Part shown: piece after piece, positions 49,278 through 56,909 of the stretch
Position numbering within the stretch: position 1 is the first letter of the stretch
How the letters are laid out: the number at the start of each line of letters is the position of its first letter
Assembly: GCA_947598825.1 (NCBI GenBank)
Contig: CANQFM010000015.1
Span: 1 to 56,909 of the forward strand
Length of the DNA: 56,909 nt
Direction: 5' to 3'
Source of the DNA: an uncultured Eisenbergiella sp.
Lineage (GTDB): Bacteria; Bacillota; Clostridia; Lachnospirales; Lachnospiraceae
Position numbers and translations under genes: made by a program
Notes under the pieces: generated by a model
The model's database searches: none
What the model was told of the DNA's origin: nothing
Seen by the model: only the letters and a program-made list of their open reading frames with translations

Positions 49278-50514
49278 TGTCTGCTCCTAAACTCCTTAAA
49301 TCCCTTACAATATCCTCATAGCCCCGGTCGATGAAGCAACGGTGATACACTTCCGTGTTTCCTTGGGCGCAAAGCCCCGCCAGTACCAGCGCCGCCCCGC
49401 CCCGCAGTTCTCCGGCATGGACGCAGCAGCCCGTCAGTTGCCTGGGGCCTTTTGTGCGCGCATTGCAGCCTTCCACCACGATCCTTGCTCCCATCCGGTT
49501 GAGCTGTTCTGCCACAGCCAGCCTGCCGTTAAAGATCGTCTCTGTCAACAGGCATTCCCCCTGGGACTGGGAAAGGACGACCAGCATGGGAGACTGCAGA
49601 TCCGTAGGAAAACCGGGATAAACCTCGGTCCGGATGCGCTCCGGTGCAGTCAGCCGCCCGCCTCTTACCACCCGGACGCCGCTTTTTTCCGTCCGGATCA
49701 CGGCCCCCATCCGCCGGGCCGTCTGCAGCACACATTCCAGTTGCCCCGCCTGCGCGTTTCTGAGAAAAACATCGCCGCCGGCCGCCAACGCGCCCATCAG
49801 ATAGGTGCCCGCCACGATCCGGTCGCTCTCCACGCGATAACAGCTTTCCCGGAGCCGTTCCACTCCTTCGATAAACAGGCATCCTCTGCCGGTTTCTTTG
49901 ATCCTCGCCCCCGCCCCGTTCAAAAAATTGCACAGCGCTGCGATCTCCGGTTCCAGGGCGCAGCCCGTGATCCTTGTACACCCTTTTGCCAAAACGGCCG
50001 CCAGGATCACATTCTCCGTAGCGCCGACGCTGGGAAAGGGCAGATCGATCCTGCCGCCGGCAAGCCGGGCAGCGCTGCCCAGGATCCCCTCCTGTGTCTG
50101 TTCAAAACAAACGCCCAGGCGTTCCAACGCCCGGATATGCATATCGATGGGGCGGTCCCCAATGACGCAGCCGCCGGGATGGTGCAGGCAGACCTTCCTG
50201 CAGCGCCCCAGCATGGCCCCCGCCAGAATTACGGAAGAGCGCATACGCGTCTCATACTCCTCCGGCAGCCGCCAGGAATCGACCTTCGACGCGTCGATCA
50301 AAAGGGCATCGTCCTGCCGCTTTACCTTCACGCCCACGCACTGCAGGATCCGGCACATACAGTCCACGTCCGATATATCCGGACAGTTTTTCAGAACGGT
50401 AATCCCGGGCACCAAAACGCACGCCGCCATGATCGGCAACGCCGCATTCTTGGAGCCCTGTATCAAAACCTCGCCTTTTAAGGGAGTTCCTCCCCGTATT
50501 TGAATGCAGTCCAA
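49261..50514 (-). CDS. murA: UDP-N-acetylglucosamine 1-carboxyvinyltransferase
   Basis: A 417-residue MurA, which transfers enolpyruvate to UDP-GlcNAc as the first committed peptidoglycan step and is the fosfomycin target. Motifs: LIQGSKNAALPIMAA with the catalytic Lys near residue 22, the active-site Cys in HPGGCVIGDRPIDMH (about residue 116), PSVGATENVILAAV, and YPGFPTDLQSPM. Length is normal. It sits between ftsW and ftsQ, where murG or murB lie in many Firmicute clusters. Confidence 0.95.
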   Translation of the reverse strand: MDCIQIRGGTPLKGEVLIQGSKNAALPIMAACVLVPGITVLKNCPDISDVDCMCRILQCVGVKVKRQDDALLIDASKVDSWRLPEEYETRMRSSVILAGAMLGRCRKVCLHHPGGCVIGDRPIDMHIRALERLGVCFEQTQEGILGSAARLAGGRIDLPFPSVGATENVILAAVLAKGCTRITGCALEPEIAALCNFLNGAGARIKETGRGCLFIEGVERLRESCYRVESDRIVAGTYLMGALAAGGDVFLRNAQAGQLECVLQTARRMGAVIRTEKSGVRVVRGGRLTAPERIRTEVYPGFPTDLQSPMLVVLSQSQGECLLTETIFNGRLAVAEQLNRMGARIVVEGCNARTKGPRQLTGCCVHAGELRGGAALVLAGLCAQGNTEVYHRCFIDRGYEDIVRDLRSLGADIGVKT

Positions 50515-50599
50515 TTCTACACCTTCTACATAGGAAAAAAGACTTATTTTATTCTATGTGGAAGATTGAAAGAATTGCGGGTTTTCTGTCGCCTTACGG

Positions 50600-51745
50600 T
50601 CATTCCTTTAGCTGTATGCCCCTGGCCACGCTCATGACAAGCCCCATCTCAATGAGCAAAAACATGACGGAGGAACCGCCATAGCTGATAAAGGGAAGGG
50701 AAATCCCGGTATTGGGTATGGTATTGGTCACAACGGCAATGTTGAGGATCACCTGGATGGCGATATGTCCCATGACGCCCACCACCAAAAGGGCGCCGAA
50801 CAGATCCGGCGCATTGTTGGCGATGATCATAAAACGCCAGATCAGAAGGATAAAGATCACGATCACGGAAATCGCCCCAAACAGCCCCAGCTCCTCACAG
50901 ATGATGGAAAAGATCATATCGTTCTGCTGTTCCGGCAGATACCCCAGCTTCTGCATACTGCCGCCCAGCCCCTTGCCGAATAAGCCGCCGGAGCCGATGG
51001 CGTACAGCGCCTGCAGCGTCTGGAACCCCTTCCCGGAAGCATAGGCCTCCGGATCCAGCCACGCCATGATACGGGCGCTTCTAAACCCGGTGTCCTCCGT
51101 CAGTTCCGACTGGGAAATGAAATAGACGACGGCTGCTGCGGCAGCGATCCCGCCGCCCGTCAAAAGGACGAAACGTTTGTAATCCGGGCTGGCCACAAAC
51201 AGCATCAGAAAAGCGATCCCAAAAATAATGATGGCCGAACTCAGATTATCCGTCACCTTCCAGACCAGCAAACAAATCACGCCGGCCAGGGCCAGAATGA
51301 GCAGAAAGGCCTTTCCCGTCCTCACATTCCTGCCCAGCTTGCAGATCATGGTGGCCAGAAAAACGATCATGGTCAGTTTGGCGATCTCGGCGGGCTGCAC
51401 CGATACGCCCAGGTTCAGCCACCGCCGCGCGCCGTTGGCTTCTATTCCCAGCGGGGACAGTACCAGCAGGATCAAAACCGCCGAAACGACATATCCCAGC
51501 ACCGCAAAGGGCTCCCAGAAATGATACGGGATGCGGGAAACCACCAGCATGGCCACCAGTCCCAGCGCAGCCGCGCCTCCCTGATGGATCAGATAATACA
51601 TCTCGTTGCCCATCTGGGAAGAGGCGTCGTAGGCGCTGGCGGAATAGATCATCACCAGGCCAAAGCCCACCAAAAACAGGATAATGAACAACAGGCTGTA
51701 ATCAAAATAATACTCGCTCTTCTTTCGGTTCCTCGGCAAAGCCAT
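50600..51745 (-). CDS. ftsW: FtsW/SpoVE-type SEDS peptidoglycan polymerase
   Basis: A 381-residue SEDS protein with about ten helices. DYSLLFIILFLVGFGLVMIYSAS begins the core; GANGARRWLNLGVSVQPAEIAKLTMI, KGLGGSMQKLGYLPEQQNDMIFSIICEELG and NTGISLPFISYGGSSVM are family motifs. It polymerises lipid II together with a class B penicillin-binding protein, two of which are encoded upstream. It lies four bases after murD. Whether it serves vegetative division (FtsW) or spore cortex (SpoVE) cannot be told here. Confidence 0.93.
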   Translation of the reverse strand: MALPRNRKKSEYYFDYSLLFIILFLVGFGLVMIYSASAYDASSQMGNEMYYLIHQGGAAALGLVAMLVVSRIPYHFWEPFAVLGYVVSAVLILLVLSPLGIEANGARRWLNLGVSVQPAEIAKLTMIVFLATMICKLGRNVRTGKAFLLILALAGVICLLVWKVTDNLSSAIIIFGIAFLMLFVASPDYKRFVLLTGGGIAAAAAVVYFISQSELTEDTGFRSARIMAWLDPEAYASGKGFQTLQALYAIGSGGLFGKGLGGSMQKLGYLPEQQNDMIFSIICEELGLFGAISVIVIFILLIWRFMIIANNAPDLFGALLVVGVMGHIAIQVILNIAVVTNTIPNTGISLPFISYGGSSVMFLLIEMGLVMSVARGIQLKE

Positions 51746-51749
51746 GCGA

Positions 51750-53111
51750 TCACCCCTCTAACCGGTTCACATACTCCTTGAACATCTTTCCGCGCGTCTC
51801 ATAGTTGGGGAACATCCCCCAACTGGCGCAGGCCGGCGATAAAAGCACCGCATCCCCGGGAACTGCGCTGCGCACACAGATATCCATCGCTTCTTCAAAC
51901 GTATCCGCCATCACGATAGCCTCAAAGCCGTGTTTTCTCGCACAGGCCGCAATCTTCTCCGCAGTCTGGCCGATCAGCACCAAAAGCTTCGTCCTGTCCG
52001 CAAAGGCCTCCACCCATTCGTCATACAGATTCCCTTTGTCATAGCCGCCTCCGATAAGGATCGTAGGGCGGCTCATCGCCCGGATCGCCCGGATCGCCGC
52101 GTCCGGGTTGGTTCCCTTGGAGTCGTTGTAATAGACGACGCCGTTCTTTTCCGCCACATATTCGATCCGATGTTCCACGGCCTGAAAACGTTTTACCACA
52201 GACAGGATCGTTTCCATGGGCACGCCGAAAGCGGCGCTGACGGCAATGGCCGCCATGACGTTTTCATAGTTATGCACGCCGATCAGATTCATATCGCGCA
52301 CATCCAGCAGCACTTCTTTCCCCCCGCCCATATCGCGGCAGATCAGGCTGCCGTCCAGAAAATAGCCCATTTCCGGCCTCTTTCCGGAAGAAAACCATAT
52401 CTTCTGCGCCTTTATGTCCGGCGCGAGCTTCTGCAGCCAGCCGTCCTCATAATTGAGTACGCAAAAATCCGACCCGTCCTGATTTTTTGCGATGGACGCC
52501 TTGACTGCCGCATAATTTTCCATCGTATGGTGCCGGTTCAAATGGTCCGGGGTAATATTCAAAATCGCGGACACGACCGGATGGAACGCCACCGCCGTCT
52601 CCAGTTGAAAGCTGCTGATCTCCGCCACCGTCACGCTGTCCTCTGTCATCTTCGGCGCTTCCTGCGTATAGGGGATGCCGATATTGCCCACCACGAATAC
52701 GGATTCGAAATGCGCCTTCATGATCTCTCCCACCAGCGCGGTCGTCGTGGTTTTGCCGTTCGTCCCGGTAATGGCGATGACCCTTCCCTTCCCGAAATGC
52801 CATGCCAGCTCGACCTCGCCCCAGACCGGGACACCGGCGCGCTGAAACTCTTTTACAAACGGGGTCTCCACCGGCACGCCGGGGCTTAACACGACCAGCG
52901 AAACGTCGCTGTAAAGGGCCGCGGGGATCTGTCCCAGAACGATGGGAATCTCTTCCCTCAGCCCGTTTTCCCTGCGCAGCTTCTCTATATCCAGCTCTTC
53001 GTTGGCATCATAGAGTATGGGCTGCGCCCCGTTTTTCTCCAAAAGGCCGGCTGCGCCGATCCCGCTCTTGCCGCAGCCTGCCACCAACACTTTTTTCCCT
53101 TTCAGCATCAT
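51750..53111 (-). CDS. murD: UDP-N-acetylmuramoyl-L-alanine:D-glutamate ligase
   Basis: A 453-residue Mur ligase. An N-terminal nucleotide-binding region (KKVLVAGCGKSGIGAAGLL) is followed by the ATP loop ITGTNGKTTTTALVGEIM near 115, a central ENILNITPDHLNRHHTMENYA region, and the C-terminal VVYYNDSKGTNPDA and ILIGGGYDKG. It adds D-glutamate to the stem peptide. Two adjacent ATG codons start it; it lies 18 bases after mraY. Confidence 0.96.
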   Translation of the reverse strand: MMLKGKKVLVAGCGKSGIGAAGLLEKNGAQPILYDANEELDIEKLRRENGLREEIPIVLGQIPAALYSDVSLVVLSPGVPVETPFVKEFQRAGVPVWGEVELAWHFGKGRVIAITGTNGKTTTTALVGEIMKAHFESVFVVGNIGIPYTQEAPKMTEDSVTVAEISSFQLETAVAFHPVVSAILNITPDHLNRHHTMENYAAVKASIAKNQDGSDFCVLNYEDGWLQKLAPDIKAQKIWFSSGKRPEMGYFLDGSLICRDMGGGKEVLLDVRDMNLIGVHNYENVMAAIAVSAAFGVPMETILSVVKRFQAVEHRIEYVAEKNGVVYYNDSKGTNPDAAIRAIRAMSRPTILIGGGYDKGNLYDEWVEAFADRTKLLVLIGQTAEKIAACARKHGFEAIVMADTFEEAMDICVRSAVPGDAVLLSPACASWGMFPNYETRGKMFKEYVNRLEG

Positions 53112-53129
53112 AGCCTTTTTCCGCCTTTC

Positions 53130-54083
53130 CTACAGCCCTGCCAGCGCGATCAGGCAGAGCAGAGATGTGAGGATGGAAAACACCGCCACGATCCGCGTTT
53201 CGGACCATCCGCACAATTCAAAATGATGATGCAGAGGCGCCATCCTGAAGAGGCGTCTGCCCCCGGTGGCCTTAAACCATACCACCTGCAGGATGACGGA
53301 AACCACCTCCGCCAGATAAACAAAACCCACGATCGGGAGGAACAATTCCAATTTCAGCATACAGGCGCTCCCGGCCACGAACCCGCCCAGAGCCAGAGAC
53401 CCCGTATCCCCCATAAACACGCTGGCCGGATGGACATTGAACAAAAGGAACCCCAGAAGGCCGCCGGCCACCGCGCAGGTGACAGGCACGATCCCGCTCC
53501 CCGTGCCAATGGCGACGGCGGCAAAAAACACCGCCACCAGGACGGTCACGCTCCCCGCCAGTCCGTCCAGGCCGTCCGTAAAGTTCGTGCCGTTGGCCGT
53601 GCCCAGGATAACAAAAAAAAGAAACGGCACGGTAAGGCTGCCCGGCAGAATCTCTGCCTGCGGCACAAAAGGAACTTTCATGGCCAGGTCCATTTCCCCT
53701 GTCCGTATGCCGTAATACAGGAAAAAACCCGTCACAGCCATCTGTCCGGCAAATTTCTGCCAGGCCAAAAGTCCCATGGAGCGGTGCAGGACGACCTTGA
53801 TCAGATCGTCGCAAAACCCCACCAGGCCGAATCCGAGAGTCAGGATCAGCACGCTGTCCATCCCCTCCTGTTTTAAAAACGGCAGACAGGCCGCCGTCAC
53901 TCCGGCCAGAAACAGGATCCCGCCCATCGTAGGCGTGCCGTTTTTTTTCAAATGGCTCTTTGGTCCCTCATCCCGGACGGTCTGCCCGATCTTCAGCCTT
54001 CTTAAGTAGGGAATCAAGACCGGCCCCAGCACGGCACTCACGCCAAACGACAGGAAAACCGGCAGCACGATGGCATTCCACAT
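53130..54083 (-). CDS. mraY: phospho-N-acetylmuramoyl-pentapeptide transferase
   Basis: A 317-residue membrane enzyme with ten helices that makes lipid I on undecaprenyl phosphate. Motifs: GPKSHLKKNGTPTMGGILF, GFCDDLIKV with the DD pair, NGTNFTDGLDGLAGSV, HPASVFMGDTGSLALGG, and PLHHHFELCGW near the C-terminus. Standard length. It lies 42 bases after the upstream PBP gene. Confidence 0.96.
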   Translation of the reverse strand: MWNAIVLPVFLSFGVSAVLGPVLIPYLRRLKIGQTVRDEGPKSHLKKNGTPTMGGILFLAGVTAACLPFLKQEGMDSVLILTLGFGLVGFCDDLIKVVLHRSMGLLAWQKFAGQMAVTGFFLYYGIRTGEMDLAMKVPFVPQAEILPGSLTVPFLFFVILGTANGTNFTDGLDGLAGSVTVLVAVFFAAVAIGTGSGIVPVTCAVAGGLLGFLLFNVHPASVFMGDTGSLALGGFVAGSACMLKLELFLPIVGFVYLAEVVSVILQVVWFKATGGRRLFRMAPLHHHFELCGWSETRIVAVFSILTSLLCLIALAGL

Positions 54084-54125
54084 ATGGTCTGATGCCCCTT
54101 TCCGCCTGTTTACGGCTGAACCTGT

Positions 54126-55841
54126 TTAAGTATACTCTCTTTCGTCCAGATAGGGAAGGATATTTTCAAACAACTGCCGTACCACCGGCGCAGCGATCTG
54201 TCCTCCGTAATACATGCCTGTGGGCTGCCGGATGATGCACAGCGCCAGCACCTTGGGATCCTCAGCCGGCGCAAAGCCAAGAAAAGAGGCGATATACTTC
54301 CCGGTCCCCCTGGGAAGCGTCTCGCTGGTTGCCGTCTTGCCTCCCACCCGATAGCCTTCCACCCTGCCGTTTTTGCCGCCGCCGTTTTCCACCACCTGGA
54401 ATAAAATGGCGCGCAGCCGGCGGCTGGTTTCTTCCGAGATCACCCCTTTTCGGACGGGATAGGAAAAGCTTTGGATCACTTCCCCCTCTTCGCTGACCGA
54501 CTTCACGCCGAAATGGGGCGTGATCCGGTTTCCCCCGTTGATGAGGGAAGAAACGGTGGTCGCCAGTTGAATGGGCGTGATCTGGAAAGACTGTCCAAAG
54601 GATACCGTAGCCAGCTCCACATTGCCCATATTTTCTTTTTTATGCATGATCGTGCCCGCTTCGCCGGGCAGATCGATGCCCGTCTTTTGCTTTAAGCCGA
54701 ATTTTTCAAAATAGGAATAGTAACGGTCCACGCCCAGCCGAAGCCCCACCGTGATGAACACCGGATTGCAGGAATTCATCGTCCCCTGTACGAAAGTCTC
54801 CGTGCCGTGCCCCTGTACTTTCGCACAGCGGATCCGCCGGTCGTCCACCATGATAAACCCCGGACAGGAAAAAGTGTCCTCTTCCGTCACGACGCCCTCC
54901 TCCAGCGCCGCGGACGCGGTAATGACCTTAAAAGCCGATCCCGGCTCATAGGTGTCGTTGATGCAGGCATTGCGCCACATCCGGTTCAGGGCGTCCTGCT
55001 TCTGATCCTCCGGGACTTCCTGCCCCAGAGTAAAGGGATCGTTGAGATCGTATTCGGGAACATCGGCCATGGCCAGGATCTCTCCGTTATCCGGCCGCAT
55101 GACCAGGATGGAAACGCTCTGGGCCTCCTTGGCCTTCATGACCTGCTCCGCCAGTTGGGTCGCATACTGCTGGATGTTCACATCCATACTGATCACCAGG
55201 TCATTCCCATTTTCCGGCTCTATCCGGTCTTCCCCCATTTCCTCGATCTCCACGCCTCTGGCGTCCGTGGTCTCCAGGATGATGCCTTCCTTTCCTTTCA
55301 GATATTCCTCATAGCTGCTTTCCAGCGCCAGGATCCCCTGGTTGTCGGCCCCCGTAAAGCCCAGCACCTTGGAGGCCAGGGCCCCGTAGGGATAGTAGCG
55401 TTTATAATCCTCATCCACTTTGACCCCATCCAGCCGGTAGCTGCGGATCGCATCGCCTGTCTCTTTGGAAACGTTGCTCTTGATCTTTTCGATGGAGGAT
55501 ACTTTCTCCACCCGCTTGCGCACCGTTTCCTCCTGCAGATCCAGTTCCCGGGCCAGGGTTTCTATGACCTTTTCGGGGTCTGTAATCTGATTGTGGATGA
55601 CCGAAATGGTGCAGACCGTCTTGTTGTCCGCCAGCACAGCCCCGGTAGAGTCCAGAATACGTCCGCGCCTTGCCTTGATCTTTCGTTCCCTCTGATGCAG
55701 GTCCTCGGCCATCTGGGAATAATGCTCCGACTGGAAAACCATCAGATAGGTGACCCGGACGATCAGTCCTGCAAACAGCAGGACACATAAGAAAAAGACC
55801 GTAACGATCTTTTTCCGATGAAAGGTTTTGCTCTTTTCCAT
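54126..55841 (-). CDS. class B penicillin-binding protein (FtsI/SpoVD-like) with KTA motif
   Basis: A 571-residue transpeptidase: transmembrane helix at about 11-33, PBP dimerisation domain (RRGRILDSTGAVLADN), then the transpeptidase domain. Active-site motifs are SAFK at 302-305 (nucleophile Ser302, in YEPGSAFKV), SCN at 357-359 and GGKTATSE with K502-T503-A504, where most class B PBPs have KTG. It crosslinks peptidoglycan during division or spore cortex formation. No PASTA domains are seen at the end. It follows another PBP by 98 bases and precedes mraY. Confidence 0.92.
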   Translation of the reverse strand: MEKSKTFHRKKIVTVFFLCVLLFAGLIVRVTYLMVFQSEHYSQMAEDLHQRERKIKARRGRILDSTGAVLADNKTVCTISVIHNQITDPEKVIETLARELDLQEETVRKRVEKVSSIEKIKSNVSKETGDAIRSYRLDGVKVDEDYKRYYPYGALASKVLGFTGADNQGILALESSYEEYLKGKEGIILETTDARGVEIEEMGEDRIEPENGNDLVISMDVNIQQYATQLAEQVMKAKEAQSVSILVMRPDNGEILAMADVPEYDLNDPFTLGQEVPEDQKQDALNRMWRNACINDTYEPGSAFKVITASAALEEGVVTEEDTFSCPGFIMVDDRRIRCAKVQGHGTETFVQGTMNSCNPVFITVGLRLGVDRYYSYFEKFGLKQKTGIDLPGEAGTIMHKKENMGNVELATVSFGQSFQITPIQLATTVSSLINGGNRITPHFGVKSVSEEGEVIQSFSYPVRKGVISEETSRRLRAILFQVVENGGGKNGRVEGYRVGGKTATSETLPRGTGKYIASFLGFAPAEDPKVLALCIIRQPTGMYYGGQIAAPVVRQLFENILPYLDEREYT

Positions 55842-55939
55842 GGGCGCTCGCAGATCGGTAATTACTATAATTTATTATCCGTCCTGCGAGGTTATGCGAC
55901 AAATTCCCATCCAGGATACCGCCCGGCGCTTCCGACAGG

Positions 55940-56909
55940 TTAGGGGCTATCCCCTGCCTCTGTTTCCGTTTCCGTCTCTGTCCCCGTCTCCGTTTCCGTC
56001 TCAGGCCACGATGACGTTTCCCCGCCCAATATCCCGGAGATCGGCGTATCGTAGCCTTCTGTATCCTCGTCTATGACCTCCCCCGTGTCGGGATCGATCA
56101 ACTGGCCGTTTTCGTTCACATAGGGATTGGTCTCCTCCTGGGTTTCCTCTCCCGCTTCTGCATCTCCTTCCGAAGCGTTTCCGTCCTCGGTTCCCGCTTC
56201 GCCTTCCGTCCCTTCTTCCGCCGTTTCCCCTTCCGGAAGCGTCTCGTCGACGAGCTGCTGGCGGATCTCGATCTGTTTTTCCTCCAGTTCCGCCATCTCT
56301 TCCTCCGTCAGCGGTTCCGTCATGAAAATGTTCAGATAAGGAAGCACTTCCATAAAGATATTTTTGGCCATCAGGGAAGCCTTGCCGGTCTCCTGATCCT
56401 GTAGAGAGGAGTTGGGCCTGTTTAACACAATGTAAATGGCGATCTGCGGATCGTCCGCAGGGGCGTATCCCATAAAGGAACAGACGTAGTTCTTCTTGTC
56501 ACGGGTTCCCTGGGCGGATACCGTCTCCGCCGTGCCAGTCTTGCCGCCGATCCGGTAGCCGGGCGTTTTGGCGCGCCAGCCGGTCCCGTTTTCCCCGTAA
56601 ACCACCTGTTCGCAATACTGACGGACTTTCGCGGAAGTCTCGGCAGAGATCACCTGCTTTAAAAGGCGCGGTTCAATGTCCTCCACCACGGATCCGTCGG
56701 ACGCCGTGATCCGGCTGACCATATGCGGCTCATAATAATAACCGCCGTTGATCAGCGCGCAGAAACCGGTGATCATCTGGATCATAGTGACGTTGAAGCC
56801 TTGTCCGAAACTGGACGTGGCCAGTTCCGTTGGCCCCATGGTCCTGTCGGTAAAGACCAGGGAGGCGGTCCTGGCTTCCCCCGCCAGGTCGATATTCGTG
56901 CGCAGCCCG
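55940..56909 (-). CDS. class B penicillin-binding protein, C-terminal part (cut by window edge)
   Basis: The last 322 residues of a second FtsI/SpoVD-like transpeptidase; the start lies beyond the window. Visible are LRTNIDLAGEAR, the TELATSSFGQGFNVTMIQM region and the third motif in the normal form GGKTGTAETVSAQGTRD, then FMGYAPADDPQIAIYIVLN. After the catalytic domain there is an acidic tail of over 100 residues ending in alternating Thr and Glu (ETETETGTETE), which the next PBP lacks. Tandem paralogues are common in Clostridia (PbpB and SpoVD); which is which cannot be told here. Confidence 0.9.
   Translation of the reverse strand, partial: GLRTNIDLAGEARTASLVFTDRTMGPTELATSSFGQGFNVTMIQMITGFCALINGGYYYEPHMVSRITASDGSVVEDIEPRLLKQVISAETSAKVRQYCEQVVYGENGTGWRAKTPGYRIGGKTGTAETVSAQGTRDKKNYVCSFMGYAPADDPQIAIYIVLNRPNSSLQDQETGKASLMAKNIFMEVLPYLNIFMTEPLTEEEMAELEEKQIEIRQQLVDETLPEGETAEEGTEGEAGTEDGNASEGDAEAGEETQEETNPYVNENGQLIDPDTGEVIDEDTEGYDTPISGILGGETSSWPETETETGTETETETEAGDSP

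Overview
The window reads as chromosomal DNA of a spore-forming, GC-rich Firmicute of the Clostridia, most likely Lachnospiraceae. The evidence is the gene content: SpoIIM, a SpoVB-like flippase, tandem FtsI/SpoVD-type transpeptidases, RNase Y, a LexA/DinR-type box of the Gram-positive form in front of recA, NADP-glutamate dehydrogenase, GH105 pectin-fragment hydrolases and many small Lachnospiraceae-like proteins. Promoters are sigma-A-like with 16-18 bp spacers and most starts have a GGAGG-type ribosome site. Species cannot be named from sequence alone. No CRISPR array, rRNA, insertion sequence or prophage was seen.

Layout. 1-617: truncated ABC-transporter ATPase gene with a promoter and probable repressor operator. 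618-5390: purine/pyrimidine salvage block (permease; amidohydrolase, cytidine deaminase, purine nucleoside phosphorylase, small membrane protein). 5421-9046: gdhA, a small helical protein, an SH3-domain membrane protein and tRNA-Arg(CCG). 9047-13016: repeat-bearing spacer, a 35-residue protein, then ABC-F ATPase - PHP phosphoesterase - HAD phosphatase as overlapping genes. 13017-15110: accessory island with a candidate type I toxin-antitoxin-like locus, an XRE regulator with palindromes at its promoter, and an orphan hairpin/terminator region. 15115-15783: two small genes.

15902-25449 is one compact seven-gene unit on the minus strand: pheA, a DUF815 AAA+ ATPase, ppx, ppk, maf, gph-like HAD and, last, a 658-residue HAD phosphatase / SARP-type regulator / GGDEF-like fusion. 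It couples polyphosphate synthesis and breakdown to a regulator of unusual architecture. 25556-26155: a CmpB-type membrane protein and tRNA-Leu(CAG). 26244-32220 (minus): GH105, hflK, hflC, aldo/keto reductase, a small protein and a DUF2974 hydrolase, probably from one promoter. 32315-35146 (plus): a cytoplasmic ParB-like/BMP fusion followed by a metallophosphoesterase. 35163-36376: second GH105.

36410-46374: small membrane protein, HAD hydrolase, purA, purB, SpoVB-like flippase, DAHP synthase, xerD, spoIIM and RNase Y. 46435-48188: recA-recX with an SOS promoter. 48429-56909: rearranged division/cell-wall cluster on the minus strand: a truncated PBP, a second PBP, mraY, murD, ftsW, murA, ftsQ. 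Within this block murE, murF, murG and ftsZ are absent and murA lies between ftsW and ftsQ.

The most unusual items are the HAD-SARP-GGDEF-like fusion at the end of the polyphosphate operon, the signal-less ParB-like/BMP fusion and the small convergent-RNA locus at 13.1-13.5 kb.
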